Under the pieces are notes generated by a model. It did no database searches and was not told the DNA's origin. It saw only the letters and a program-made list of their open reading frames with translations. Below are positions 33,649 to 41,316 of a stretch of DNA of 52,695 bases, piece by piece. The DNA is taken from positions 1 through 52,695 of the forward strand of contig JAFWEV010000079.1 in assembly GCA_017512745.1 (NCBI GenBank), given 5' to 3'. A program made the position numbers and the translations under genes. This stretch comes from Oscillospiraceae bacterium. Its GTDB lineage: Bacteria; Bacillota; Clostridia; Oscillospirales; Ruminococcaceae. Every line of letters begins with the position of its first letter. Position 1 is the first letter of the stretch.

Positions 33649-34887
33649 ATGCCCAGGAAACCCGAACTGCTAATACCGGCCAGTTCTCTGGAAGTGCTCA
33701 AAGTTGCGTGCGCTTTCGGAGCTGATGCCGTATATATCGGCGGAGACGCATACGGACTCAGAGCCAAGGCGAAGAACTTCAGCCATGACGATATGGCCGA
33801 AGGAATAAGGTATGCGCATTCGAAAGGCGTAAAGGTCCACGTGACCGTCAACATACTGGCCCACAACTACGATCTCGAAGGTATAAGGGAGTATATCAGG
33901 GAACTCAGAGAACTCGGACCGGACGCGTTTATAATTGCCGATCCCGGAGTGTTTGAGATAGCAAAAGAAGAAGCCCCGGAAATAGAGAGGCACATAAGCA
34001 CGCAGGCCAACAACACGAATTACGCCACCTGCAATTTCTGGTACAGGCAGGGCGCCCAGCGTGTCGTCATGGCAAGAGAACTCTCTGTGGAAGAGATCAA
34101 GGAAGTGAGGACCAACACTGACCCGGGTCTGCAGATAGAAACATTTATTCATGGCGCTATGTGCATGTCCTATTCCGGAAGATGTATGCTGTCCAATTTC
34201 ATGACCGGACGCGATGCGAACAGGGGAGAGTGCACACATCCCTGCAGATGGAAATACGCCCTTGTCGAGGAGAAACGCCCGGGAGAATATATGCCGGTAT
34301 TCGAGAATGAGCGCGGCACATATATTTTCAATTCCAAAGATCTCTGCATGATCGACCATATCCCGGATCTTGTGGAAGCCGGCATAGACAGCTTCAAGAT
34401 CGAGGGAAGGATGAAGACTGCCCTGTATGTGGCAACTGTCGCGAGAACGTACAGGCATGCCATAGATGATTATTTTGAGAACAGGGATAAGTATCTGAAG
34501 AACCTTCCTCTGTATCATGAAAGAATATCCGAGTGCACATTCAGAGAGTTTACAACAGGGTTCTTCTACGGCAAGCCGGGTCCTGATGACCATGTATACG
34601 ACAATGACGACTACAATGTGAAATATATATATCTCGGAATGTGCGAAGGTACGGAAAACGGCCGGGTCATGACAACGCAGAAAAACAAGTACTGCGTCGG
34701 TGACACGATCGAAGTCATGAAGCCGGACGGCAGCAATATCGAAGTGACTGTTAAGGGGATCCGGGCAGAGGACGGTACGGAACAGGATTCCGCGCCTCAT
34801 CCGCAGCAGAAACTGACGATCGATATAGGATATTTGCCGGAAAAGTATGATATTCTGAGGAAAAAGAATCCCGAAACCGGAGAATAA
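33649..34887 (+). CDS. U32 family peptidase / tRNA hydroxylation-type protein
   Basis: 412-residue U32 family protein. The family segments are ELLIPASSLEVLKVACAFGADAVYIGG near the start, FIHGAMCMSYSGRCMLSNFMTGRD, GECTHPCRW, and FKIEGRMK. The cysteines in CMSYSGRC and GECTHPC may bind an iron-sulfur cluster, as in the relatives TrhP/YegQ and RlhA that hydroxylate tRNA or rRNA. The classical 'collagenase' label rests on few members; a role in RNA modification is more likely here. Last gene of the HD-DUF1846-U32 unit. Confidence 0.87.
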   Translation: MPRKPELLIPASSLEVLKVACAFGADAVYIGGDAYGLRAKAKNFSHDDMAEGIRYAHSKGVKVHVTVNILAHNYDLEGIREYIRELRELGPDAFIIADPGVFEIAKEEAPEIERHISTQANNTNYATCNFWYRQGAQRVVMARELSVEEIKEVRTNTDPGLQIETFIHGAMCMSYSGRCMLSNFMTGRDANRGECTHPCRWKYALVEEKRPGEYMPVFENERGTYIFNSKDLCMIDHIPDLVEAGIDSFKIEGRMKTALYVATVARTYRHAIDDYFENRDKYLKNLPLYHERISECTFREFTTGFFYGKPGPDDHVYDNDDYNVKYIYLGMCEGTENGRVMTTQKNKYCVGDTIEVMKPDGSNIEVTVKGIRAEDGTEQDSAPHPQQKLTIDIGYLPEKYDILRKKNPETGE

Positions 34888-34923
34888 TCCTTTTTATGTA
34901 GTGGTAAAAACATATTTCTGTTA

Positions 34924-34932
34924 TGTTATACT
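34924..34932 (+). promoter_or_regulatory. Extended -10 promoter for zinc-ribbon protein gene
   Basis: TGTTATACT at 34924-34932 is an extended -10 element (TG, one base, TATACT). A matching -35 box is not seen 17 bases upstream, which fits extended -10 promoters. Confidence 0.5.
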
Positions 34933-34967
34933 AATATATGTCAAACCGAAACAAGGAGGACAACAAA

Positions 34968-36431
34968 ATGGCATTTTGCATAAGCTGCGGTGCACAGATC
35001 CCGGACGGAACGAATTTCTGTCCTTACTGCGGCACCAAGGTTGCTATGGATGAATTAGCGTCCCAGGTCAATCAGTTTGTTGAAGAGGTTCCTGCAGCTG
35101 AGGCGGTATCAGAAGTCAAAGACGAGATCGCCGAACTTGCGGACAATGCCGTTGAAGCGATCGAGAACAAGGCGGATGAAGCATTTGATACGATCGGACT
35201 CGCGGCCGAAGACAAAACTTCAGAACTCGAAGATTCTATCAACGATGTTATCGCAGAGGCGCAGGCACTTCCGGTGTTTTCCGAGCCTCAGATAGACCCG
35301 GAGATCATTGCTGATAATAACGCAGCCGGAGAATTCGCCGGAACGACTGTCGATGCAGTTATCCCACCTGTGTTCCAGGAAGCTGCTCAGCCTGTCTCAG
35401 AACTCGACAGTGCTGTCCAGGAAGCCAGTGATTTCATTTCCAGCAGCGGAAGCATAATAGGCGACAGTTCGGGATCTTTCGTCCAGAACAGTGTCGGAAC
35501 ATTCAATTCACAGCCTCAGCAGTACCAGCAGCCCGTACAGCAGTATCAGCAGCCGGTCCAGCAGTATCAGCAGCCGGTCCAGCAGTACCAGCAGCCGGTC
35601 CAGCAGTATCAGCAACCGCAGCAGCAGTACGGTCAGTACGGACAGCCGCAGTACCAGCAGCCTCAGCAGTACCAGCAGCCGCAGCAGTATCAGCAGAATT
35701 ACCAGTATGGTAATAATCCCCCTGTTCCGCAGAAGAGCGGAAAGAAAGGCCTTGTCATTGCCCTGATAGTCGCAGGCATAGCGATCATTGTCGCACTTCT
35801 CGCTATCTTTGTCTTCCCGAAACTTGGAGGCGGAAGATCCGGAGGCGGTTCTTCGGGCGGATCATCGGGCGGATCATCAGGCGGATCATCAGGCGGATCG
35901 ACCATCGTAGCAAGCTCAAGCGCACGCGACTACTGGGAAGGCGACTGGTACGGATGGTGGAATGTTGCCGAGGCCAGCGAATCGTATGCTGATTACGAGG
36001 GCGACTGGTGGGATGCATGCATAAACATCAGATTCACATCCGAAACAGAAGCAACTATCACATTCTGGGATGAGGATTCGTCAAAGTCGGATTACAGCGG
36101 AATCATCTACGCTGAGGTCTACGACGATGGCTCCAGCCAGTGTATCCTGTCATCTACAAGCGGATATTTCTTCGGCGATGAGATCGATGAAGGAGACTGG
36201 TGGCTCTATGTTGACGATTCACTCGGCTACGAGAATCTCGTTGTCATGAATGCAACTTATGAAGATCCTGATGGTGACGGCGGATTTGAGTACTATGTGG
36301 TCGTTCGTCCGTGGGGAACAGACTGGAGCGACATCTCTGAAGATGATGAGTATCTCCTTCCGTACTATCTTGATGAATGGTATTACAAATACTATACCGG
36401 TGCGATGCCGGACGAATTTGATCTTGAATGA
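34968..36431 (+). CDS. Zinc-ribbon membrane protein with Q-rich repeats
   Basis: 487-residue protein with a mosaic layout. A zinc ribbon (C4, C7, C18, C21) lies at the N-terminus, followed by an acidic Ala/Glu region (30-180), a repeat of Q-Y-Q-Q-P-V units (about 185-245), one membrane helix (about 265-288, GLVIALIVAGIAIIVALLAI), a Gly-Ser linker, and an external, Trp- and Asp-rich domain of about 170 residues (DYWEGDWYGWWNV). Such zinc-ribbon-membrane proteins in Firmicutes are uncharacterised; the zinc ribbon faces the cytosol and the C-terminal domain faces outside. The start is ATG 34968 with a perfect AAGGAGGA. Confidence 0.75.
   Translation: MAFCISCGAQIPDGTNFCPYCGTKVAMDELASQVNQFVEEVPAAEAVSEVKDEIAELADNAVEAIENKADEAFDTIGLAAEDKTSELEDSINDVIAEAQALPVFSEPQIDPEIIADNNAAGEFAGTTVDAVIPPVFQEAAQPVSELDSAVQEASDFISSSGSIIGDSSGSFVQNSVGTFNSQPQQYQQPVQQYQQPVQQYQQPVQQYQQPVQQYQQPQQQYGQYGQPQYQQPQQYQQPQQYQQNYQYGNNPPVPQKSGKKGLVIALIVAGIAIIVALLAIFVFPKLGGGRSGGGSSGGSSGGSSGGSSGGSTIVASSSARDYWEGDWYGWWNVAEASESYADYEGDWWDACINIRFTSETEATITFWDEDSSKSDYSGIIYAEVYDDGSSQCILSSTSGYFFGDEIDEGDWWLYVDDSLGYENLVVMNATYEDPDGDGGFEYYVVVRPWGTDWSDISEDDEYLLPYYLDEWYYKYYTGAMPDEFDLE
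35518..35700 (+). repeat. In-frame Q-Y-Q-Q-P-V tandem repeat
   Basis: Tandem 21-base units (for example CAGTATCAGCAGCCGGTC with variants) encode Q-Y-Q-Q-P-V and, later, Q-Y-Q-Q-P-Q units inside the zinc-ribbon protein gene. The reading frame stays intact, and variation between units is mostly silent, so the repeat is selected at protein level. A related, shorter Q/P-rich part is in the protein at 49646. Confidence 0.85.
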
Positions 36432-36450
36432 TCACTCACAAGCAATAAAA

Positions 36451-36480
36451 AAAGCTCTCTGTTATTCAGAGAGCTTTTTT
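36451..36480. terminator. Bidirectional terminator between zinc-ribbon gene and AAA kinase gene
   Basis: An 11-bp stem, AAAGCTCTCTG (36451-36461) with CAGAGAGCTTT (36467-36477), has flanking A and T runs. Confidence 0.92.
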
Positions 36481-36491
36481 GTTGCAGTTTT

Positions 36492-36998
36492 TCAGATGGT
36501 CTCGCCGTATTCGATGATCTTTTTGCAGACTTCGTCTATCGACAGCTTTGAAATGTCGATCTTGTGTGTCCTGATGTCATTGTAGAGAGGAACTTTTGCA
36601 AGGCTCTTCTCTATTGCGTCGGGTGTGCGTAGTCCGGCATATACATCTTTCCATATGCGCTGCCTCAGGACCGACTCGTCACAGATAAGGGATACCGGAA
36701 CGATCTTGAGATCATCGGAGTCGATCCATGCCACGATCGAGTCGATAGTGTGCTGTCTGAACATCTCCCATGAGAAGACGATATTCTCGAAGCACGAGCA
36801 TGCGATGAAGTTATTGAGACAGTGGCAGATATTATCCATTACCATTGCAGTGGTCTCATCGTTTTCCTGCAGGGGATTCATATCCCAGCACCAGTTGCCG
36901 TCAAGATGGACAGAGTTTTCCAGTGTTTTGTTGAGGACTTTGCAGATGGAAGTTTTTCCGACTCCTGCCGGTCCTCCTATGAGATACAGAGTTTTCAT
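36492..36998 (-). CDS. Small P-loop nucleotide kinase-like protein
   Basis: 168-residue P-loop protein: Walker A GGPAGVGKTS at about residues 8-17, then a hydrophobic ENIVFSWEM strand (Walker B-like position). A basic REVD-type LID segment (SVLRQRIWKDVYAG) is in the second half. Small kinases of this shape phosphorylate nucleotides, shikimate or antibiotics; the substrate is not obvious. The start is ATG 36998, where the P-loop strand begins; a longer frame to 37076 exists without a better ribosome binding site. An attenuator-like hairpin stands at 37104-37125 upstream. Confidence 0.72.
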   Translation of the reverse strand: MKTLYLIGGPAGVGKTSICKVLNKTLENSVHLDGNWCWDMNPLQENDETTAMVMDNICHCLNNFIACSCFENIVFSWEMFRQHTIDSIVAWIDSDDLKIVPVSLICDESVLRQRIWKDVYAGLRTPDAIEKSLAKVPLYNDIRTHKIDISKLSIDEVCKKIIEYGETI

Positions 36999-37095
36999 TT
37001 TTGTTTCCGAGGGGTCAAGAGGGAATCGCTGCCCCATCTCCTTGATAAGATTATTTCTAAACAGATTATATAGCATCCTCGCGGAATGTCCAGAA

Positions 37096-37125
37096 AAGAA
37101 AAGTCCTCCGATGAGGATCGGAGGA
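37096..37125 (-). terminator. Hairpin with T run upstream of kinase gene (possible attenuator)
   Basis: A perfect 9-bp stem, TCCTCCGAT (37104-37112) with ATCGGAGGA (37117-37125, loop GAGG). On the minus strand it is followed by CTTTTCTTTT. It lies ahead of, not after, the small kinase gene, so transcripts from the right would be terminated before it unless another structure forms. Confidence 0.55.
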
Positions 37126-37159
37126 ATCTCTTTGGAGTGATACTATAATGAGGAGAGAA

Positions 37160-37277
37160 ATTCGAAAATATTTTCCGAATCGATCAACATCGTCATGAGT
37201 AACTGCCATTATCATGACCACATCGATTACTTATATATTACCACATCATTTACATTAGTAAAATTAATATCTATAAT
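37160..37277 (+). promoter_or_regulatory. LysR promoter and inverted repeats in the divergent region
   Basis: TTTACA (37249-37254), a 17-base spacer and TATAAT (37272-37277) form the promoter of the LysR gene. Upstream there is an inverted repeat, GTCATGA (37192-37198) with TCATGAC (37212-37218), and a near-palindrome around ATTCG-AAAATATTTT-CCGAAT at about 37160-37181. Such elements would suit binding by the LysR regulator, which usually controls a divergent gene. Confidence 0.5.
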
Positions 37278-37300
37278 ATTATCATAAGATAAACTTATGG

Positions 37301-38185
37301 ATGGTGACGCCACGGATGATTTCGCGATACGGCATATTCTGTACCGTTGTGGATAGCGGAAATTTTACTAAAGCCGCAGAGATACTGGGGTATACTCAGA
37401 GTGCCGTCAGCCAGTCAGTGAAGGCTCTTGAAGATGAGATAGGAACGGTTCTTCTCAACAGGAAGAGGGGTGAACTCACTCTCACTGCCGACGGAAGACA
37501 GTACTATCCGTTCATAAGATCGATATATGCATCGGAACAGAGTCTTGAAGAGAAAAAGCTCGAGATGGAAGGTCTTGACAACCTCGAGATCAAGATAGGA
37601 ACATTTACGAATATAAGCCGAGATATACTGCCGAGAATACTTCACGTATTCCAGCATTCGTATCCGTCTGTCAGATTCACTCTGAGACAGGGGGACTACT
37701 CCTCCATCCCGGAGTGGCTTTCGAGCGGTGAGATCGACTTCGGGTTCATCAACGCAAACGCTGTCGACAGAAACAATATCCATCCTCTTTACAGAGACAG
37801 GATGATGGCTGTCATCCCTCCTGCACATCCTCTTGCCAAAAAAGAAGTCATAAGGGGCAGAGACATTGAGAACGAGCAATTCATCCTTATGGATGAGGGC
37901 GAATACAATGAGGCAAAGCTGTATTTCAAGAAAACGAACTGTTCTCCGAATATTCTGTACACCGTTTCGGACGACTATACGATCATGTCCATGGTAAGAC
38001 AGAATCTCGGAATAAGCTTTCTGTATGAGAGGACTGTAAGCGGCTTCGAGGACGGCCTTATAGTCAGACCGATATATGAAGGACCTGTCAATGAGGTATC
38101 GCTGCTGTGGAGAGATTACTCTACGATGCCGAAAGCGGCAAGGATATTCATGGACTTTATAATAGACTGGTTCAACACTCACTGA
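37301..38185 (+). CDS. LysR family transcriptional regulator
   Basis: 294-residue LysR regulator. A winged helix at residues 8-67 (FTKAAEILGYTQSAVSQSVKALEDEIG) is followed by the substrate-binding, periplasmic-protein-like domain (about 95-294). It has the aromatic, negatively-charged ligand pocket typical of the family, with no obvious inducer. The start is either ATG 37301 or ATG 37316; neither has a strong ribosome binding site, and the 5' UTR would be only about 17 bases. It is followed after 12 bases by a HAD phosphatase gene, so it may control this gene or the divergent small kinase. Confidence 0.9.
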   Translation: MVTPRMISRYGIFCTVVDSGNFTKAAEILGYTQSAVSQSVKALEDEIGTVLLNRKRGELTLTADGRQYYPFIRSIYASEQSLEEKKLEMEGLDNLEIKIGTFTNISRDILPRILHVFQHSYPSVRFTLRQGDYSSIPEWLSSGEIDFGFINANAVDRNNIHPLYRDRMMAVIPPAHPLAKKEVIRGRDIENEQFILMDEGEYNEAKLYFKKTNCSPNILYTVSDDYTIMSMVRQNLGISFLYERTVSGFEDGLIVRPIYEGPVNEVSLLWRDYSTMPKAARIFMDFIIDWFNTH

Positions 38186-38197
38186 GGGGGGAAAATC

Positions 38198-38872
38198 GTG
38201 ATCAAAGCAGTTTTTATGGACATTGACGATACCATCCTTGATTTTGACAAATGCTCTTCCTGGAGCATTTACATGGCTGCAAACAGGATGAGGGTATATC
38301 TTCCGGAAAACACTCAGAGTATATTCAATTCCGTGACGGACAAGCTCTGGAAGGAAATGGAGGCCGGGAGGCTGACTTACGATGAGATATTCGAGATAAG
38401 ATGGAAGGTAGTCTTTTCCGTCCTCGGAGTTGAGTGCGATCATCTGGAATTCGAAAAACAGTTTCTCAGATTCCTTTCCGTCAGCGCTGATGAGGTAAAC
38501 GGGGCGAGAGATCTTCTCAGATATCTCAGCGGAAAGTATGAGATATATTCCGCGACCAACGGCACTTCGAAGATACAGCATACAAGGCTGGAACTCTCCG
38601 ACATGGACCAATACTTCAGGGGAATGTTCATCTCTGAAGAACTGAGGGCTTCGAAACCTTCGAGAGAGTTTTACGATGCCTGCTTCGAGAGGTTGGGAAA
38701 CAAATTTCTGCCGGAAGAGGTGATGGCAGTGGGCAACTCTCCCGACACCGATATCGCCGGGGCCAGAGAATATGGCATGAAGACCTGTCTGTTTGACAAG
38801 AAGAAGAAATTCCCGGATTGTGAAGCCGATTACATCATTCAAAGACTGAGCGAACTAAAAGAGATACTGTGA
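38198..38872 (+). CDS. HAD-family hydrolase (YjjG-like nucleotidase/phosphatase)
   Basis: 224-residue HAD phosphatase. Motif I is DIDDTILDF (nucleophile aspartate near residue 8), motif II is SATNGT, motif III includes the lysine in RASKPS, and motif IV is GNSPDTDIAGA. The length and the helical cap fit the YjjG subgroup, which acts on nucleoside 5'-monophosphates or other phosphate monoesters. The start is GTG 38198 behind GAGGGGGG. It is probably co-transcribed with the LysR gene. Confidence 0.87.
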   Translation: MIKAVFMDIDDTILDFDKCSSWSIYMAANRMRVYLPENTQSIFNSVTDKLWKEMEAGRLTYDEIFEIRWKVVFSVLGVECDHLEFEKQFLRFLSVSADEVNGARDLLRYLSGKYEIYSATNGTSKIQHTRLELSDMDQYFRGMFISEELRASKPSREFYDACFERLGNKFLPEEVMAVGNSPDTDIAGAREYGMKTCLFDKKKKFPDCEADYIIQRLSELKEIL

Positions 38873-38877
38873 GAAAA

Positions 38878-38908
38878 AGATCCCGGAACCGACTTGGTTC
38901 CGGGATCT
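38878..38908. terminator. Bidirectional terminator between HAD gene and the SIS/YjbQ operon
   Basis: A perfect 13-bp stem (38878-38890 with 38896-38908, loop GACTT) precedes an A run on the left side. It serves the HAD gene and, on the minus strand, the YjbQ gene ending at 38929. Confidence 0.93.
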
Positions 38909-38928
38909 TCGGGTTTATAAAGAAACTT

Positions 38929-39333
38929 TTATTTAACGCCTTTGACAGCCTTTACATAGACCTTGCGCATTCTCGGTCCGTCCCACTCATAGAAGTAAAT
39001 GGCCTTGTCGTCTCCGATAAGGAGATCGCCGTCTTTTACTATGACTGAAAGGTTTGCGCCGACGATAGCCGTCTTGACATGTCCAGCAGCATCGAACGGG
39101 GTCTCAACGTGACGGTAGAAATTCGTTGCCGGGAACATTTTGTCGAGCTCGAGCATGAAGTCTTCCGTGAAGCCTTCCTGTTTGCTTCCGAGTCCGATGG
39201 ACGCTGTTGTGTGAGGATCGTGAATGATCACGAAACCGTTCTCAAGACCTGATTCCTTGACATAGCTGCGGATCTGTTCCGTGAGGTCGACAACACCGTT
39301 GAATTCTGTATTGAATTTAATAGTTTTATACAT
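38929..39333 (-). CDS. YjbQ family (UPF0047) protein, copy C
   Basis: 134-residue YjbQ-type protein with the whole conserved site: PHTTAS (H41), YRHVE (H75), AAGHVK (H85), and YEWDGPR (118-121). YjbQ of E. coli has weak thiamine-phosphate synthase activity in vitro, but the true role of the family is open. It is the last gene of a five-gene operon and starts 14 bases after copy B, behind TAAGGAGGA. Unlike single-copy YjbQ genes elsewhere, three paralogues stand together here with SIS-domain proteins. Confidence 0.87.
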   Translation of the reverse strand: MYKTIKFNTEFNGVVDLTEQIRSYVKESGLENGFVIIHDPHTTASIGLGSKQEGFTEDFMLELDKMFPATNFYRHVETPFDAAGHVKTAIVGANLSVIVKDGDLLIGDDKAIYFYEWDGPRMRKVYVKAVKGVK

Positions 39334-39347
39334 TATCCGGTTCCTCC

Positions 39348-39752
39348 TTACATTACGCAGACGTCAATGAGCCTGTCAGCTCCGTCCTTGCCGAATTCAT
39401 GGAGAAGAAGACCCTGTGAATTTCCGAGAACGAGAACTCCGTCTCTGACGATTATATCTGAGTGGTTGCCCATGAATGCAGTTCTGAGCTTTGCAGCTTC
39501 CTCGTAAGGAGAGCAGGACTGATTCTTGAAGTCAACTCTGTCCGCAATAAGTCTGTGCATATCGTCTGCAGTATCGAGCCAGCCCTTCTTGTCATACTTT
39601 GAAGGGAGACCGAGACCTACGCAGTAATCGCGTGCCGTGACAACGCATACACCGTCCTTGACGCCCGATTTTTCGACAAGAGCCTGGACATCTGCCGTGA
39701 TGTCATAGCAGCGCTCATATTCTGTTTTGAAAGTTAATGTATCTATAAGCAT
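39348..39752 (-). CDS. YjbQ family (UPF0047) protein, copy B (degenerate site)
   Basis: 134-residue YjbQ paralogue, the same length as copy C, that has lost the conserved histidines: the HTT position reads RDYC (41-44), the second histidine is replaced in NQSCSPY, and AGH reads AAK. The terminal DGPR is only DGADR. The fold-determining strands (LTFKTEYERCYDITADVQ at the start) remain, so it may be a structural, non-catalytic subunit. The start is ATG 39752, one base past the stop of the SIS gene and behind GGAAGGA; a longer frame to 39842 overlaps the SIS gene and is rejected. Confidence 0.8.
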   Translation of the reverse strand: MLIDTLTFKTEYERCYDITADVQALVEKSGVKDGVCVVTARDYCVGLGLPSKYDKKGWLDTADDMHRLIADRVDFKNQSCSPYEEAAKLRTAFMGNHSDIIVRDGVLVLGNSQGLLLHEFGKDGADRLIDVCVM

Positions 39753-39753
39753 T

Positions 39754-40872
39754 TTAGACTTCTCCTTCCACGTAACGAATAGAGGAACCTGTGCTTCTCC
39801 AGGGCTCCTTGAAACCTCTGAAGAACGGGACTTTGAGTTCATCCGACATATGTCCGCAGAGAAGTGTGATCGGAAGGATCTGGAGCAGAGGAGCTATAAA
39901 GGCTTTCTTTGCTGTCGGAATCTTCACGACGAACATATCTTCGGGATAATCTCCGTCGACATCGGTGATGATCATCGTCGGGCGTCCCATGAGTTCCATT
40001 GTCTGGATATTCTCAAGAAGTCTTGAGTTCGACGGATTGCCGCTGCTCATGATGGCGACACAGGCGAGTTCCTTCGGTCTTCTTGCGAAATAGTTTACAT
40101 GCATCCAGTCTTCTGAGTTTTCGGCTGTGCATACCCATCCGAATGCCTCATATACTTTTGCTCTGCCGAACCAGGCTGTTGCATAGTCGAGGCCGGTTCC
40201 GACAAATTCCATGTGTTTACATTTCTTGAATGACTTCGCGATCTTTGCGGTCTGCTTGTTGATGTCCTTGATCTCTTTCTTGAAGGCATCAGCGTAATCG
40301 ATGATATCCTGTTTGATCTCAGCAGCCTGGGCTTCGGAGATGACACCGTTCACAAGACCGAACTTGACGGCGATGAGGATGAGAGAGATGACGCTGCAGA
40401 AGTACGTCTTTGTTCCCGGAGTTACGCTGAACTCTGTCGGATCGAGGTTGAGGATCTTGTCGCTCTTCTGTGCGAGAGGTGAGTTGACGTTCTCCGTGAG
40501 CGCCATGGTCGTGCAGCCGAGTCTCTTGAGATTGATTATCGACTTTACAGTGCCGCCTGCGGAACCCGAAACGGAAGTCCCGATAGCCAGTGTCTTGTAT
40601 GTGGATCTCGTGCAGAGGTCTTCCGGAAGATGATATGTTGCATCGATCGTGAGAAGAGCCTTGCAGCGGACTCCGGAGATTGCCTGGAAGGCGCCGAGGG
40701 CGGCGGGTCCTGCGATGTAGCTGTCGCCGCAGCCTGTCAGGATGACGTTTTTGAAGGATTTGAATTCTTCGTCCGTGAACAGTTTGTCGATCTTCTTGCT
40801 CACGCTCTCTATCATCGGAGCGGCGAGGTCAAGCAGATTCTGGGACTGACGGATAATAGTATTTTCTGTCAT
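39754..40872 (-). CDS. SIS-domain sugar-phosphate protein, copy B
   Basis: 372-residue protein with two SIS (sugar isomerase) domains, as in GlmS C-terminal, AgaS and FrlB-type deglycases. The first has TGCGDS (about residues 47-52) and the phosphate loop SVSGSAGGT; the second includes the ENSEDWMHVNYF segment, which sits where deglycases have the catalytic E-x2-H. It is paralogous to the SIS protein at 41317 over its whole length (shared SPL-Q, FA-P, LGRPT-IITD). The start is ATG 40872, because the ATG at 40881 directly abuts GGGAGG. It is likely cytosolic; the substrate is a phosphosugar or sugar-amine adduct, inferred only. Confidence 0.85.
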   Translation of the reverse strand: MTENTIIRQSQNLLDLAAPMIESVSKKIDKLFTDEEFKSFKNVILTGCGDSYIAGPAALGAFQAISGVRCKALLTIDATYHLPEDLCTRSTYKTLAIGTSVSGSAGGTVKSIINLKRLGCTTMALTENVNSPLAQKSDKILNLDPTEFSVTPGTKTYFCSVISLILIAVKFGLVNGVISEAQAAEIKQDIIDYADAFKKEIKDINKQTAKIAKSFKKCKHMEFVGTGLDYATAWFGRAKVYEAFGWVCTAENSEDWMHVNYFARRPKELACVAIMSSGNPSNSRLLENIQTMELMGRPTMIITDVDGDYPEDMFVVKIPTAKKAFIAPLLQILPITLLCGHMSDELKVPFFRGFKEPWRSTGSSIRYVEGEV

Positions 40873-40887
40873 TTTAAGCATCCTCCC

Positions 40888-41304
40888 TTATTCTGCATCT
40901 TCGTAGACTGCGAGCCAGCACTTCTGAACTCTGGGTCCGTCAAATTCGAAGAAGTAAATTCCCTGAGTTGCGCCTTTGACTACCTTACCGTCCTCGATGA
41001 TAAGGGCGAGGTGAGTGTTCATGATAGCAGCCTTTGTGTGTCCTGCCATATCCGTTGTGTTGTCGAACTGGTGGAGATATGTGGCGCGTGCGGGGATGAT
41101 CTTGGAAAAACCGTCCTGGATATCAAGGAGGTCATAATTGTTGAGCATGTCGGGAGCTACGGACACACCGCTGGTTGTGTGAGGTCCGTTGAGGAATGCG
41201 ACACCGTTCTTTACTCCGCTGTCCTTAACGCATTTCTCGACCCAGTCTGTCAGCTGGAATATACCGTTCTTCTCGAGAGAGATTTTTGTTTCATAGAATT
41301 TCAT
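40888..41304 (-). CDS. YjbQ family (UPF0047) protein, copy A
   Basis: 138-residue YjbQ protein with a complete site: PHTTSG (H42), YLHQF (H78), MAGHTK (H89) and FEFDGPR (DGPR 122-125). Like copy C it should keep the family's activity, which is not established. It lies between the two SIS genes: 12 bases after the upstream one, 15 before the next, behind AAGGAGGT. The interleaving of SIS and YjbQ genes suggests that products act together in fixed stoichiometry. Confidence 0.87.
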   Translation of the reverse strand: MKFYETKISLEKNGIFQLTDWVEKCVKDSGVKNGVAFLNGPHTTSGVSVAPDMLNNYDLLDIQDGFSKIIPARATYLHQFDNTTDMAGHTKAAIMNTHLALIIEDGKVVKGATQGIYFFEFDGPRVQKCWLAVYEDAE

Positions 41305-41316
41305 GAGTGCACCTCC

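Noticed and set aside
33670..34800. 376-codon open frame on the minus strand, opposite the U32 gene
   Set aside because: It is the antisense shadow of a well-conserved U32 protein; no recognisable motif and no promoter or ribosome binding site.
35518..35700. Tandem short repeats as a possible CRISPR array
   Set aside because: The units are in-frame codons for Q-Y-Q-Q-P-V without unique spacers, inside a single coding gene.
37148..37198. 16-codon ORF as a possible leader peptide in the kinase/LysR region
   Set aside because: Its ribosome binding site is weak (GGAG with long spacing), it has no run of regulatory codons, and it is on the plus strand, which is not the direction of the kinase transcript with the hairpin.
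37415..38842. 475-codon open frame on the minus strand, opposite the LysR and HAD genes
   Set aside because: It runs across two convincing plus-strand genes with conserved families. The translated sequence has no domain, is rich in His, Tyr and Ser as antisense frames are, and there is no ribosome binding site.
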